From an uncultured Sutterella sp. (GTDB taxonomy: Bacteria > Pseudomonadota > Gammaproteobacteria > Burkholderiales > Burkholderiaceae_F), in NCBI GenBank assembly GCA_900754475.1, contig CAAECY010000003.1, positions 1-34,874 of the forward strand: a DNA stretch of 34,874 nucleotides. The letters are read 5' to 3'. The translations under genes and the position numbers were made by a program. The notes beneath the pieces are model-generated. The model had not been told where the DNA came from. It saw nothing but the letters and a program-made list of their open reading frames with translations, and searched no databases. Position 1 is the first letter of the stretch. The number at the start of each line of letters is the position of its first letter. Positions 7,706-15,032 of this stretch are shown piece after piece.

Positions 7706-9901
7706 ATGGCGAACACCCACACTTCCACGTCCCGCTACGCGCAGGAATTCGGCCCGGATTCGTCCGAAACCTCCGCCGCGCGGCCCCGAAAGGGCGCCGC
7801 GGGAAGGCCTGCGGGCGTCATTCGACAGGAAAAGCTCGCTCCGCTTTCGGAGCGCCTCCGAAAGCTCGGGCTCGTCTCCGACTGGGACTTCGTCCTGCAC
7901 CTGCCGTTGCGTTACGAAGACGAAACGCGCATCACGCCGATCGGACGCCTCAACCCCGGGGAAGCGCAGCAGGCGCAGGGGACAGTCGAGCGTTCGGGCT
8001 TTGTCGCCACGCCCCGCGGTCAGCAGTTTTCCGCGATTCTCACGGACGGTACGGGTCGCTTGCAGTTGCGCTTCATCCACTATTACCCGAGCATTCAGTC
8101 GCAGCTGCAGCCCGGGAAGACCGTTCGCATCTTCGGCGAGCCGCGCGAAGCCTTCGGCGGGGGCCTTGAAATCGTTCACCCCCGGATAAAGCCCCCCGTA
8201 AGCCGCACGGACAACCTCCCGCAGGCGCTCACCCCAATTTACCCCTTGGGCGAAAACATTCAGCAGAAGTGGCTTCGCAAGCGCATCGACCGCGCGATGC
8301 TCGACTTGCAGGTCGAGGATCTCGTGCCCGTTGCCGTTACCGAGCGGCTCGGGCTCCCGCGCCTTCGCGAGTCGCTCGAATACCTCCACAATCCGCCCGC
8401 GGGCGCGTCCGCCGACGCCCTTCGCGACCGCACCGACCCGCACTGGGAGCGGCTCAAATTCGACGAACTCCTCGCGCAGCAGATTTCGCTCGGCGAAACC
8501 CGCAGGCTCGCCCGCAAGGCGGTGGCTCCGGAGCTCTCGCCCCGGGCGGACGCGAACCTCATCGTTCGCTTTCGCGAGCACCTGCCTTTTGCCCTTACGG
8601 GCGCGCAGGAGCGCGTCTGGAAGGAAATCGCCTCGGACCTTGCTCGGCCCGAGCCCATGCACCGACTCGTGCAGGGCGACGTCGGGAGCGGCAAAACGGT
8701 CGTTGCGGCGCTCGCCGCCCTTCGCGCCGTCGAAGCGGGCTACCAGGCGGCCCTCATGGCCCCGACCGAAATCCTTGCCGAACAGCACTTCAAAAAGCTC
8801 GTCGATTGGCTTACGCCGCTCGGCATTCGCACCGCGTGGTTGACGGGGCGCTTGAAAGCCGCCGAAAAGCGCCGAGCGCTCGAAGAAATCGCCTCGGGCG
8901 AAGCGCGCATCGTCGTGGGGACCCACGCCCTCATTCAGGACGGGGTGAGGTTCGAAAACCTCGGTCTTGCGATCGTCGACGAACAGCATCGCTTCGGCGT
9001 CGCACAGCGGCTCGCCCTTCGCACGAGCGGGGCGGCGGGCGAATCGGGTGAAGCTGGCGAAGCGGACGCCAATGCCGCGAAACCGCACCTTCTCATGCTC
9101 TCGGCGACCCCCATTCCGCGCACGCTGGCGATGAGTTACCTCGCGGACCTCGACGTCTCCGTGATCGACGAACTGCCTCCGGGACGCACGCCCGTCACGA
9201 CGAAGACGATTCGGATCGAACGCAAAAACGAAGTCGTCGCGCTTTTGCGCGCGGTCGTTGCGGAAGGGCGCCAGGCCTACTGGGTCTGCCCCCTCATTGA
9301 AGAGAGCGAAGCGCTCGACCTGACGCCCGCCGTTCAGGCGGCCGAAGAACTGCAACAGGCGCTGCCCGACCTCAAGGTGGCGCTCCTGCACGGTGCGATG
9401 AGCGCCCCCGAAAAAGAAGCCGTCATGACCGCTTTCGCTTCCGGGGAAACGGATCTCCTCGTTGCCACCACCGTGATCGAAGTGGGCGTCGACGTTCCGA
9501 ACGCCACCCTCATGGTGATCGAGCACGCCGAGCGGTTCGGGCTCGCACAGCTTCACCAGTTGCGCGGTCGCGTCGGGCGCGGCGCCGCCCGCAGCGCGTG
9601 TCTCCTTCTTTACGGGGGCGAACTCTCCGAACTCGGGCGCGAGCGCCTCAAGATCATCCGCGAAACGACGGACGGGTTCGAAATCGCCCGACGCGACTTG
9701 CAGTTGCGCGGCCCCGGGGAATTCCTCGGCGAACGTCAGTCGGGGATGCCGTTGCTGCGTTTTGCCAATCTGGAAACGGACGGGGCGCTCCTTGAAGCCG
9801 CGCGACGCGAAGCCGAGCGGTGGTTGCGTGAAGACCGCGACCGGGCGCTTGCCCACGCCCGACGGTGGTTCTCCGCCAAAGCCGAATTTCTTGCCGCCTG
9901 A
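7706..9901 (+). CDS. recG: ATP-dependent DNA helicase RecG
   Basis: RecG is a monomeric branch-migrating helicase that regresses stalled forks and processes recombination intermediates. The product is 731 residues (E. coli 693). An N-terminal OB-type wedge domain (about 60-170) is followed by helicase lobes with Walker A GDVGSGKT at 324-331, MAPTEILAEQH at 351-361, DEQHRFG at 425-431, SATPIPRT at 466-473, and the C-terminal QLRGRVGRG and GPGEFLGERQSG motifs. A Gly/Glu/Ala-rich insert (about 442-458) lies before the SATP motif. The ATG at 7706 gives an N-terminus of plausible length; the frame stays open 53 codons upstream without a ribosome site, and no strong Shine-Dalgarno is seen for the chosen start either. 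oxyR follows after 64 nt. Confidence 0.95.
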   Translation: MANTHTSTSRYAQEFGPDSSETSAARPRKGAAGRPAGVIRQEKLAPLSERLRKLGLVSDWDFVLHLPLRYEDETRITPIGRLNPGEAQQAQGTVERSGFVATPRGQQFSAILTDGTGRLQLRFIHYYPSIQSQLQPGKTVRIFGEPREAFGGGLEIVHPRIKPPVSRTDNLPQALTPIYPLGENIQQKWLRKRIDRAMLDLQVEDLVPVAVTERLGLPRLRESLEYLHNPPAGASADALRDRTDPHWERLKFDELLAQQISLGETRRLARKAVAPELSPRADANLIVRFREHLPFALTGAQERVWKEIASDLARPEPMHRLVQGDVGSGKTVVAALAALRAVEAGYQAALMAPTEILAEQHFKKLVDWLTPLGIRTAWLTGRLKAAEKRRALEEIASGEARIVVGTHALIQDGVRFENLGLAIVDEQHRFGVAQRLALRTSGAAGESGEAGEADANAAKPHLLMLSATPIPRTLAMSYLADLDVSVIDELPPGRTPVTTKTIRIERKNEVVALLRAVVAEGRQAYWVCPLIEESEALDLTPAVQAAEELQQALPDLKVALLHGAMSAPEKEAVMTAFASGETDLLVATTVIEVGVDVPNATLMVIEHAERFGLAQLHQLRGRVGRGAARSACLLLYGGELSELGRERLKIIRETTDGFEIARRDLQLRGPGEFLGERQSGMPLLRFANLETDGALLEAARREAERWLREDRDRALAHARRWFSAKAEFLAA

Positions 9902-9965
9902 AGTTTCTCGGGCACGCCGAATTTATTTTTCGTACAACGCTTTTTCCATTTGACCTCACATCGCC

Positions 9966-10940
9966 ATGACTCTTACCGAACTGAAGTACGTACTCGCCGT
10001 GGCCCGCGAACGCCACTTCGGCCGAGCCGCCGAACGGTGCTGCGTGAGCCAGCCGTCGCTTTCCGTTGCCGTCAAGAAGCTTGAAGACGAACTCAACGTC
10101 AGCATCTTCGAACGCCGTGCGAACGACATCTCCATCACGCCCATCGGGGAACTCATCATCGAGCAGGCCCAGCGCGTGATTTCCGAAACCGAACGGATTC
10201 TCGAAATCGCCGAAAACGGGCGCGACCCCCTGACGGGTCCGCTGCGCGTGGGCGTGATCTACACGATCGGGCCGTACCTCCTGCCGCCCCTCATTCGCGA
10301 GCTCTCGAACGACGTTCCCAAGATGCCGCTCTACATCGAGGAGACCTATACGTCGGAGCTTCTTCACAAGCTGCGTACCGGGCTTCTCGACGTCGCCATC
10401 ATGGCCGATACGATTTCCGACACGGGCTTCATGACGCGCGAGCTCTACCAGGAAGACTTCGTCGTGGCGATTCCGTCGCACCACCCGTGGGCGAACCGCA
10501 ACTACGTGGGCCCGAACGAACTCAAGGACCAGACGATGCTGCTCCTCGGCGCCGGTCACTGCTTCCGCGACCAGATCCTCGGCGTCTGCCCGGACCTTCG
10601 CAAGCCCGTCTCCCGCCCCGAGCTTCCGAGCCGCGAAGCGAAGGCGAAAGCCAAGGCCCGCCGCATGGTCGAAGGCTCCTCCCTGCAGACGATCTGCCAC
10701 ATGGTCGCTCAGGGTCTCGGCATCACGGTTCTCCCCGCCTCGGCCGTTCCGTACCTCTCGTGCCTGCCGACGCCGATTCACATCATTCCCTTCAAGAATC
10801 CGGCGCCGCACCGCCGCGTCATCATGGTCTGGCGCAAGACCTACACGCGCACGGCCGCGATCGACGCCATCTACGAGAGCGCAAAGCGCCTCACCTTGAA
10901 CGGGTGCGTCCCCCTCGATACGCCGCCCCGTCTGCGTTAA
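9966..10940 (+). CDS. oxyR: Hydrogen peroxide-sensing LysR-type regulator OxyR
   Basis: OxyR activates antioxidant genes when peroxide forms a disulfide between two cysteines. The 324-residue product has an N-terminal winged helix-turn-helix (residues 1-60, with RHFGRAAERCCVSQPSLSVAVKKLE) and a LysR effector domain. The redox pair is intact and in E. coli numbering: Cys199 in GAGHCFRDQ and Cys208 nine residues later. The C-terminal oligomerisation contacts (EGSSLQTICHMVAQGLGITVLP) are conserved. The gene lies 64 nt after recG and probably shares its transcript; in Pseudomonas aeruginosa the two genes are also linked but in the order oxyR-recG. An intrinsic terminator follows. Confidence 0.95.
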   Translation: MTLTELKYVLAVARERHFGRAAERCCVSQPSLSVAVKKLEDELNVSIFERRANDISITPIGELIIEQAQRVISETERILEIAENGRDPLTGPLRVGVIYTIGPYLLPPLIRELSNDVPKMPLYIEETYTSELLHKLRTGLLDVAIMADTISDTGFMTRELYQEDFVVAIPSHHPWANRNYVGPNELKDQTMLLLGAGHCFRDQILGVCPDLRKPVSRPELPSREAKAKAKARRMVEGSSLQTICHMVAQGLGITVLPASAVPYLSCLPTPIHIIPFKNPAPHRRVIMVWRKTYTRTAAIDAIYESAKRLTLNGCVPLDTPPRLR

Positions 10941-10950
10941 GCTCCCAGAA

Positions 10951-10984
10951 GGGAAAGGCGGCCCCCGAGGGCCCCTTTCCCTTT
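10951..10984 (+). terminator. Intrinsic terminator of oxyR
   Basis: An outer 8-bp stem (GGGAAAGG/CCTTTCCC) and an inner 5-bp stem (GGCCC/GGGCC) with a CCGA loop are separated by a single bulged C. The hairpin starts 10 nt after the oxyR stop and ends in a short T-tract. The next gene starts about 30 nt later, so read-through is possible. Confidence 0.75.
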
Positions 10985-11012
10985 CGACCCCCACCGACCT
11001 CGAGAGCAACGC

Positions 11013-12230
11013 ATGACGGATACGCCTCCACGCATGCCGCTTGACCGCAACGCGGCCCTCAATTTCGCGCGGTCCCTGTCCTTCAACGAGAGGCTCGACC
11101 TGATTCTGCGCATTCTCTTTACCGCGGCGGTCGCGGTGGGGTGCTACTACATCGTCGAACCCTTTCTCACGGCCATCCTGATTGCGGCGATTCTTGCGGT
11201 CGTCACGTGGCCCCTATTCGCGCGGATTCGAAATTCCCTCGGTCACGCCGCAACGCCCGCGGCCTTTCTGATGATCACGGCGATCATCGTCGTCCTTCTC
11301 ATTCCGCTATCGGTCCTGCTTCTCGTCGTCGCACAGCAGATTCCGAAGGCGGTGACGCTCATCGCCGACTGGGTGCGCGACCCGATGCCCATTTTGCAGG
11401 CCGTCAAAGACACGCCCTACGTGGGCGAGTGGCTCTACGAGCAGGTGATGACGGCCATCGACCCCTCGACCCTCGGGCACACGATCGAGCAAATCATCCA
11501 ACCGGCAACGCAAGTCGTTCTCGGCACCGCGCTCAACGTGAGCAACGGCCTCGTGCAGCTCGCGCTCGTCACCTTCATCGTCTTTTTCTTCTACCGCGAC
11601 GGCGCCTGGTTCTCGGACCGCATCGCCACGATGCTCGAACGCGTCTCGGGCGGGATCCAGTCCGAGATCCTCGACATCCTCACGAACACCACCCGTTCGG
11701 TCGTGCTCGGCATTGTCGGGACGGCGCTCTGTCAGGGGGTCGTGGCGGGGATCGGCTTCTGGATCGCGGGGGTGCCGGGGGTGCTTCTCCTTTCGAGCGC
11801 CGTCTGCATCGTCTCGGTCGTTCCGATCGGGCCGCCCCTGGTGTGGATTCCCGTTGCGATCTGGCTCTACACGAAGGGCGAAGTCGGCATGGCGCTATTC
11901 CTCTGCGCCTGGGGCTCGATCGTCGTGGCGCTCGTCGACAACCTCGTGCGACCGCTTCTCATCGCCCGCGGCTCGACCCTCCCCATGGGGCTCGTCTTCC
12001 TCGGCGTTTTCGGCGGGGTGATTTCGTTCGGGTTCCTGGGGCTCATCCTCGGGCCGCTCCTTCTTGCGATCGGCATGGCCATGTTCCAGGCCTGGCTCAA
12101 GTACCCGGTGCACCGTGCAGAGGCCCTTGCTGCTGCGGAAGCCTCCGAAGCCTCCGAATCGGGAGCCGCGGAGGCATCGACGGAAACGAACGAAACAGCC
12201 GCTTCCGACACTTCGTCGACCCGCTCGTAA
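11013..12230 (+). CDS. AI-2E family (PerM/YdiK-like) membrane transporter
   Basis: This is a 405-residue inner-membrane protein of the AI-2 exporter superfamily. About eight hydrophobic segments are visible: two near residues 30-70, one at 85-110, and a C-terminal group from about 180 to 360. A soluble loop at about 115-180 lies between them, as is typical of the family. The family motif region around VPIGPPLVWIP and the C-terminal DNLVRPLLI with GPLLLAIG are clear. The last 45 residues are an Ala/Glu/Ser/Thr-rich low-complexity tail. Members export diverse solutes, and the substrate cannot be read from sequence; quorum-signal export is not implied. The start has no good ribosome site; the N-terminal 25 residues are polar. 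Confidence 0.85.
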   Translation: MTDTPPRMPLDRNAALNFARSLSFNERLDLILRILFTAAVAVGCYYIVEPFLTAILIAAILAVVTWPLFARIRNSLGHAATPAAFLMITAIIVVLLIPLSVLLLVVAQQIPKAVTLIADWVRDPMPILQAVKDTPYVGEWLYEQVMTAIDPSTLGHTIEQIIQPATQVVLGTALNVSNGLVQLALVTFIVFFFYRDGAWFSDRIATMLERVSGGIQSEILDILTNTTRSVVLGIVGTALCQGVVAGIGFWIAGVPGVLLLSSAVCIVSVVPIGPPLVWIPVAIWLYTKGEVGMALFLCAWGSIVVALVDNLVRPLLIARGSTLPMGLVFLGVFGGVISFGFLGLILGPLLLAIGMAMFQAWLKYPVHRAEALAAAEASEASESGAAEASTETNETAASDTSSTRS

Positions 12231-12276
12231 GCACTCGCAAGGGGCGGCGCTTCGGCGCAACCTCGCACGCCACCTC

Positions 12277-12309
12277 AACGCCCGCAAAGCTTCCGGCCTT
12301 GCGGGCGTT
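12277..12309 (+). terminator. Intrinsic terminator of the AI-2E family gene
   Basis: An 11-bp perfect stem (AACGCCCGCAA with TTGCGGGCGTT) has an 11-nt loop and is followed by the pyrimidine run CTTCTTGGTCTTC. It lies about 45 nt beyond the stop codon. Confidence 0.75.
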
Positions 12310-12436
12310 CTTCTTGGTCTTCTCGTTCTTTGCTTCTCGCTCTTTGGTTCTCGGGCGCTTGAGGGCGGCACGTCGAAAGCGAGCGGACGGATAGCCCTGC
12401 GGCGTTGAGCCCTCCGGGAAGCGGACGACGGACGCC

Positions 12437-12667
12437 TCAAGAGGCGTGGAGAGGTGCCTTCTCCAACGCATCGACGAGCGCTCGCACGTGCGTCGAAGGG
12501 GCGATGCGGCATCGGGCGGCAGGGATGGCGACGAAGGGCCGCGGCCGAGGGAAGGCCGGCAGGGCCCCGACGGGGACCGAGGAGGATCGATGAGGAGCGA
12601 CGAGGCTCGTGCCGAACCCCTGAAACGACGAAGGGACGAACCGCGCGAAGCGAATCGTCCCTTGCAA
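12437..12667 (-). pseudogene. Possible C-terminal remnant of a LysR-type regulator
   Basis: The minus-strand frame ends in a run resembling the last 50-60 residues of LysR effector domains. It has QGFGTSLVAPH, then a gap-like linker, then RPFVAIPAARC and STHVRALVDALEKA, comparable to the usual pattern R-P-x-x-A-x-x-P followed by V-R-A-F-V-D-x-L. No helix-turn-helix part exists upstream, because the dcuC stop and its terminator occupy that space. The frame has no ATG and no ribosome site. If genuine, it is the tail of a broken regulator, perhaps one that once controlled the neighbouring carrier. It could also be chance similarity in a GC-rich open frame. The rest of the 12310-12715 gap shows nothing else but the dcuC terminator. 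Confidence 0.35.
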
Positions 12668-12674
12668 AGAGCGT

Positions 12675-12700
12675 CTCCCCGAACGCTCACGCTCGGGGAG
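12675..12700 (-). terminator. Stem-loop terminator of dcuC
   Basis: CTCCCCGA and TCGGGGAG form a perfect 8-bp stem with a 10-nt loop, about 15 nt after the dcuC stop. On the minus strand the hairpin is followed by ACGCTCTTTG, so the T-tract is weak, but position and strength of the stem fit a terminator. Confidence 0.65.
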
Positions 12701-12715
12701 TCGTGCGAATCCCGA

Positions 12716-13987
12716 TCAGACCATCAGGAGCGCACAGGCAATGACGGCCACCGTCATCGGAAGCGCCGTACGCTTCACGACTTCGATCGGGCTCACCATG
12801 GCGATACCGGAGACGAGAATCGTCACGCCGGCGATCGGCGACATCGTGCGACCGGCAGCGCCCGTCAGGAAGGCGAGGCCGCCCAGACCTTCGATCGTCA
12901 TGCCGAAGTCGGCCGCGTGCGGGGTCACGGTTTCGTTGAAGGCGAGCGTCGCGGCGTCGCCCGAACCGGTGATCACGCCCATGATCCACGGACCGATGGA
13001 GCCGCCCCAGCGGGCGATGTCGTTCGAGTCCTTGAGCATCGAGACGAAGGCGTCGATGAGGCCCGCGGAGCGAAGGCCGGCGGCGAAGACGCCCGCGGCG
13101 ATGATGATGCCCATCACGTCGGCGTAGCCCTTGCCCGTACCGTTGAAGAATTCCTTCGTGAAGTTCTGCGGATTGGCGCGACCGACGATGAGGCCGATCA
13201 CGGCACCGAGCACCATGGCCTGCGCCACGCCCATCTTCATCGCGGGAACCCAGATGTTGCCGACGAGAAGGAGCGTGATCGGGACGATCGGAACGAGCGC
13301 GTTGATGGGATTGGGCTTGAAGTCCGGATCGTTCTTCTGGAGCTTCGATTCGTCGACGCGCGCTTCGGTCGAACCCTTGTGGTCGCCGAGGACGAAGCAG
13401 ACGATGAGGATGCCGACCACCGAGATGGCGCCGATCATGAAGGAGTAGGGCGCATGGTAGGCAATGAAGTCCATGACGTCCATCTTGGCCATGTTGGCGA
13501 CGTAGGGGTTGTGCGAGGTGCCGGGCGAGAGGTACGAACCGATCGTGCCGCCCAGAACCGCGGCGGCGGCAGCGGCAGGCTTGATGCCCGCACGGAGCAT
13601 CACCGGAATGAGGGTCGAACCGACGGCGGCGGCGCAGCCCGCGGCCGAGGGAATGGCGATGTTCACGAAGAAGGTGATCGTCGTGCACACCGGGATGAGG
13701 AAGATGCCGAGACCGCGAATCGGGCTCGCGAGGTAGTGAACGAGCGAGCGGTCGGCGCCCGTGTATTTGGCGACGTACGCAAAGCCCATCGACGAGCAGA
13801 TCGCCATGACGAGGCTCGAGTTCGTCATCGATTTGGCAAAGGCGTCAAGGCCGCCCATCAGGTCCCAGGAAATGATGCAGAGGAAAAGACCCGACGCGAT
13901 CAGTACGAGACGCGTTTCGTAGCGTTTGATGAGGGCCCAGACGGCCACACCCACGACCACCAAGGCAATCCAAGCGTTAATGCCCAT
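12716..13987 (-). CDS. dcuC: DcuC-family anaerobic C4-dicarboxylate transporter
   Basis: This is a 423-residue polytopic inner-membrane carrier of the DcuC type, which in E. coli mainly exports succinate during fermentation. Supporting motifs are IPSAAGCAAAVGSTLIPVML near residues 110-130, GGTIGSYLSPGTSHNP near 145-160, ITGSGDAATLAFNE in the second half, and the C-terminal GRTMSPIAGVT and SPIEVVKRTALPM. It is shorter than E. coli DcuC (461), mainly in the central loop. The ATG at 13987 has AGGAG about 9 nt upstream. It is transcribed alone, with a terminator after it and an inverted repeat in its upstream region. With dcuA nearby, this chromosome holds two carriers from different Dcu families, consistent with reliance on dicarboxylate exchange. 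Confidence 0.87.
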   Translation of the reverse strand: MGINAWIALVVVGVAVWALIKRYETRLVLIASGLFLCIISWDLMGGLDAFAKSMTNSSLVMAICSSMGFAYVAKYTGADRSLVHYLASPIRGLGIFLIPVCTTITFFVNIAIPSAAGCAAAVGSTLIPVMLRAGIKPAAAAAAVLGGTIGSYLSPGTSHNPYVANMAKMDVMDFIAYHAPYSFMIGAISVVGILIVCFVLGDHKGSTEARVDESKLQKNDPDFKPNPINALVPIVPITLLLVGNIWVPAMKMGVAQAMVLGAVIGLIVGRANPQNFTKEFFNGTGKGYADVMGIIIAAGVFAAGLRSAGLIDAFVSMLKDSNDIARWGGSIGPWIMGVITGSGDAATLAFNETVTPHAADFGMTIEGLGGLAFLTGAAGRTMSPIAGVTILVSGIAMVSPIEVVKRTALPMTVAVIACALLMV

Positions 13988-14078
13988 AGTGATGCTCTCC
14001 TAATGTTTTGTTTTTGCGGTCCGAGTCCGGGGCTCCGAAAAGCGCGCGGTGCGCGGCCGCTTGGAATGTTCCGTTCAG

Positions 14079-14120
14079 CCGTTTGTCAAGACTTTCCAAG
14101 GGGTCCGCTTTGACAAACGG
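14079..14120. repeat. 11-bp perfect inverted repeat upstream of dcuC, candidate operator
   Basis: CCGTTTGTCAA at 14079-14089 is matched exactly by TTGACAAACGG at 14110-14120 across a 20-nt spacer. On the minus strand the arm nearer dcuC contains a perfect -35 TTGACA (14089-14084) about 100 nt from the dcuC start, so a protein bound here would overlap the promoter. A clear -10 was not found at 16-18 nt. The orn stop is 130 nt away on the other side. The rest of the gap holds a 9-nt direct repeat GGGCTTACC, about 30 nt apart. Confidence 0.5.
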
Positions 14121-14251
14121 TTGCGGCGCTTCTGCAAAGTATGCCGAATCCGGAAACTTTTCTTTACGGGGCTTACCCTAGAAAAACGGATTTTTTCCGG
14201 GCTTACCGCGTGTTTTTTGATCGAACGGGTATCCGAAATTCGGCGGAAGCC

Positions 14252-14821
14252 TCAGATCGAGAGGATCGTGCGGCGGTAGTGGCGCAGCTCCTCGATGCTT
14301 TCCGCGATGTCGGAGAGGGCCTGGTGCTTCGTCGACTTCGTGCCGACCCAGACCTTGTCGGGCGCCCAGCGGCGGGCGAGCTCCTTGAGGGTCGAGACGT
14401 CGATCGAGCGGTAGTGGAAGTAGCGCTCCATTTCGGGCATCCAACGCGCCATGAAGCGGCGGTCCTGCCCGATCGTGTTGCCGCACATCGGGCTCTTCCC
14501 TTCGGGAACGTAGCGACGGAAGACTTCCACGAAGCGCTTGGCGGCCTCTTCTTCGTCGACGGTGCTCTCCAGCACCCGCTTCACAAGGCCCGACTTCGTG
14601 TGCGTTTCGGTATTCCACGCATCCATCCCGTCGATCACCGAGCGGTCCTGACGGATCGCGATGACGGGGCCCTCGTGCAGGATGTTGAGGTTCTTGTCCG
14701 TGATGATGGCGGCCACCTCGATCACGCGGTTCACTTCGGGCTGCAGGCCCGTCATTTCCATGTCGATCCAGATGAGGTTGTCGTCCGCATAGGACGGGTC
14801 GCGCTGAGGAACTTCGACCAT
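14252..14821 (-). CDS. orn: Oligoribonuclease
   Basis: Orn is the essential 3'-5' exonuclease that degrades RNA di- to pentamers, including pGpG from cyclic-di-GMP breakdown. The 189-residue product aligns from end to end with E. coli Orn (181). The DEDDh catalytic set is intact: Asp and Glu in IDMEMTGL near residue 20, Asp in RSIDVSTLKELARRW, and His plus Asp in KHQALSDI near the C-terminus. SPMCGNTIGQDRRF is also conserved. The ATG at 14821 has AAGGAG 6 nt upstream, which decides against the longer open frame. It is divergent from the M48-like gene, with about 210 nt between starts. Confidence 0.95.
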   Translation of the reverse strand: MVEVPQRDPSYADDNLIWIDMEMTGLQPEVNRVIEVAAIITDKNLNILHEGPVIAIRQDRSVIDGMDAWNTETHTKSGLVKRVLESTVDEEEAAKRFVEVFRRYVPEGKSPMCGNTIGQDRRFMARWMPEMERYFHYRSIDVSTLKELARRWAPDKVWVGTKSTKHQALSDIAESIEELRHYRRTILSI

Positions 14822-15032
14822 GAGTCGCTCCTTCTTCGTGGGTTGAACGGCTTCTATCGCCGCGGGAGCGATCGAACGCCCCCGCATCGTGCCGCCATTC
14901 TAACGAGCCCGAACGCGGTCCGAAAAAACCCTTCGGGCGGAAAACCCACGATAATGTCGGATTCGGGATACTTTTTCCGAAATCGTCCGCGAGGACGACC
15001 CCGTTCCGCCCCGCCGCCCGCCCGCTTGTTCC

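Noticed and set aside
7604..9856. A 750-codon minus-strand frame opposite recG
   Set aside because: It mirrors the recG reading frame, has composition bias (Arg, Phe, Glu, Val) and no motif or ribosome site.
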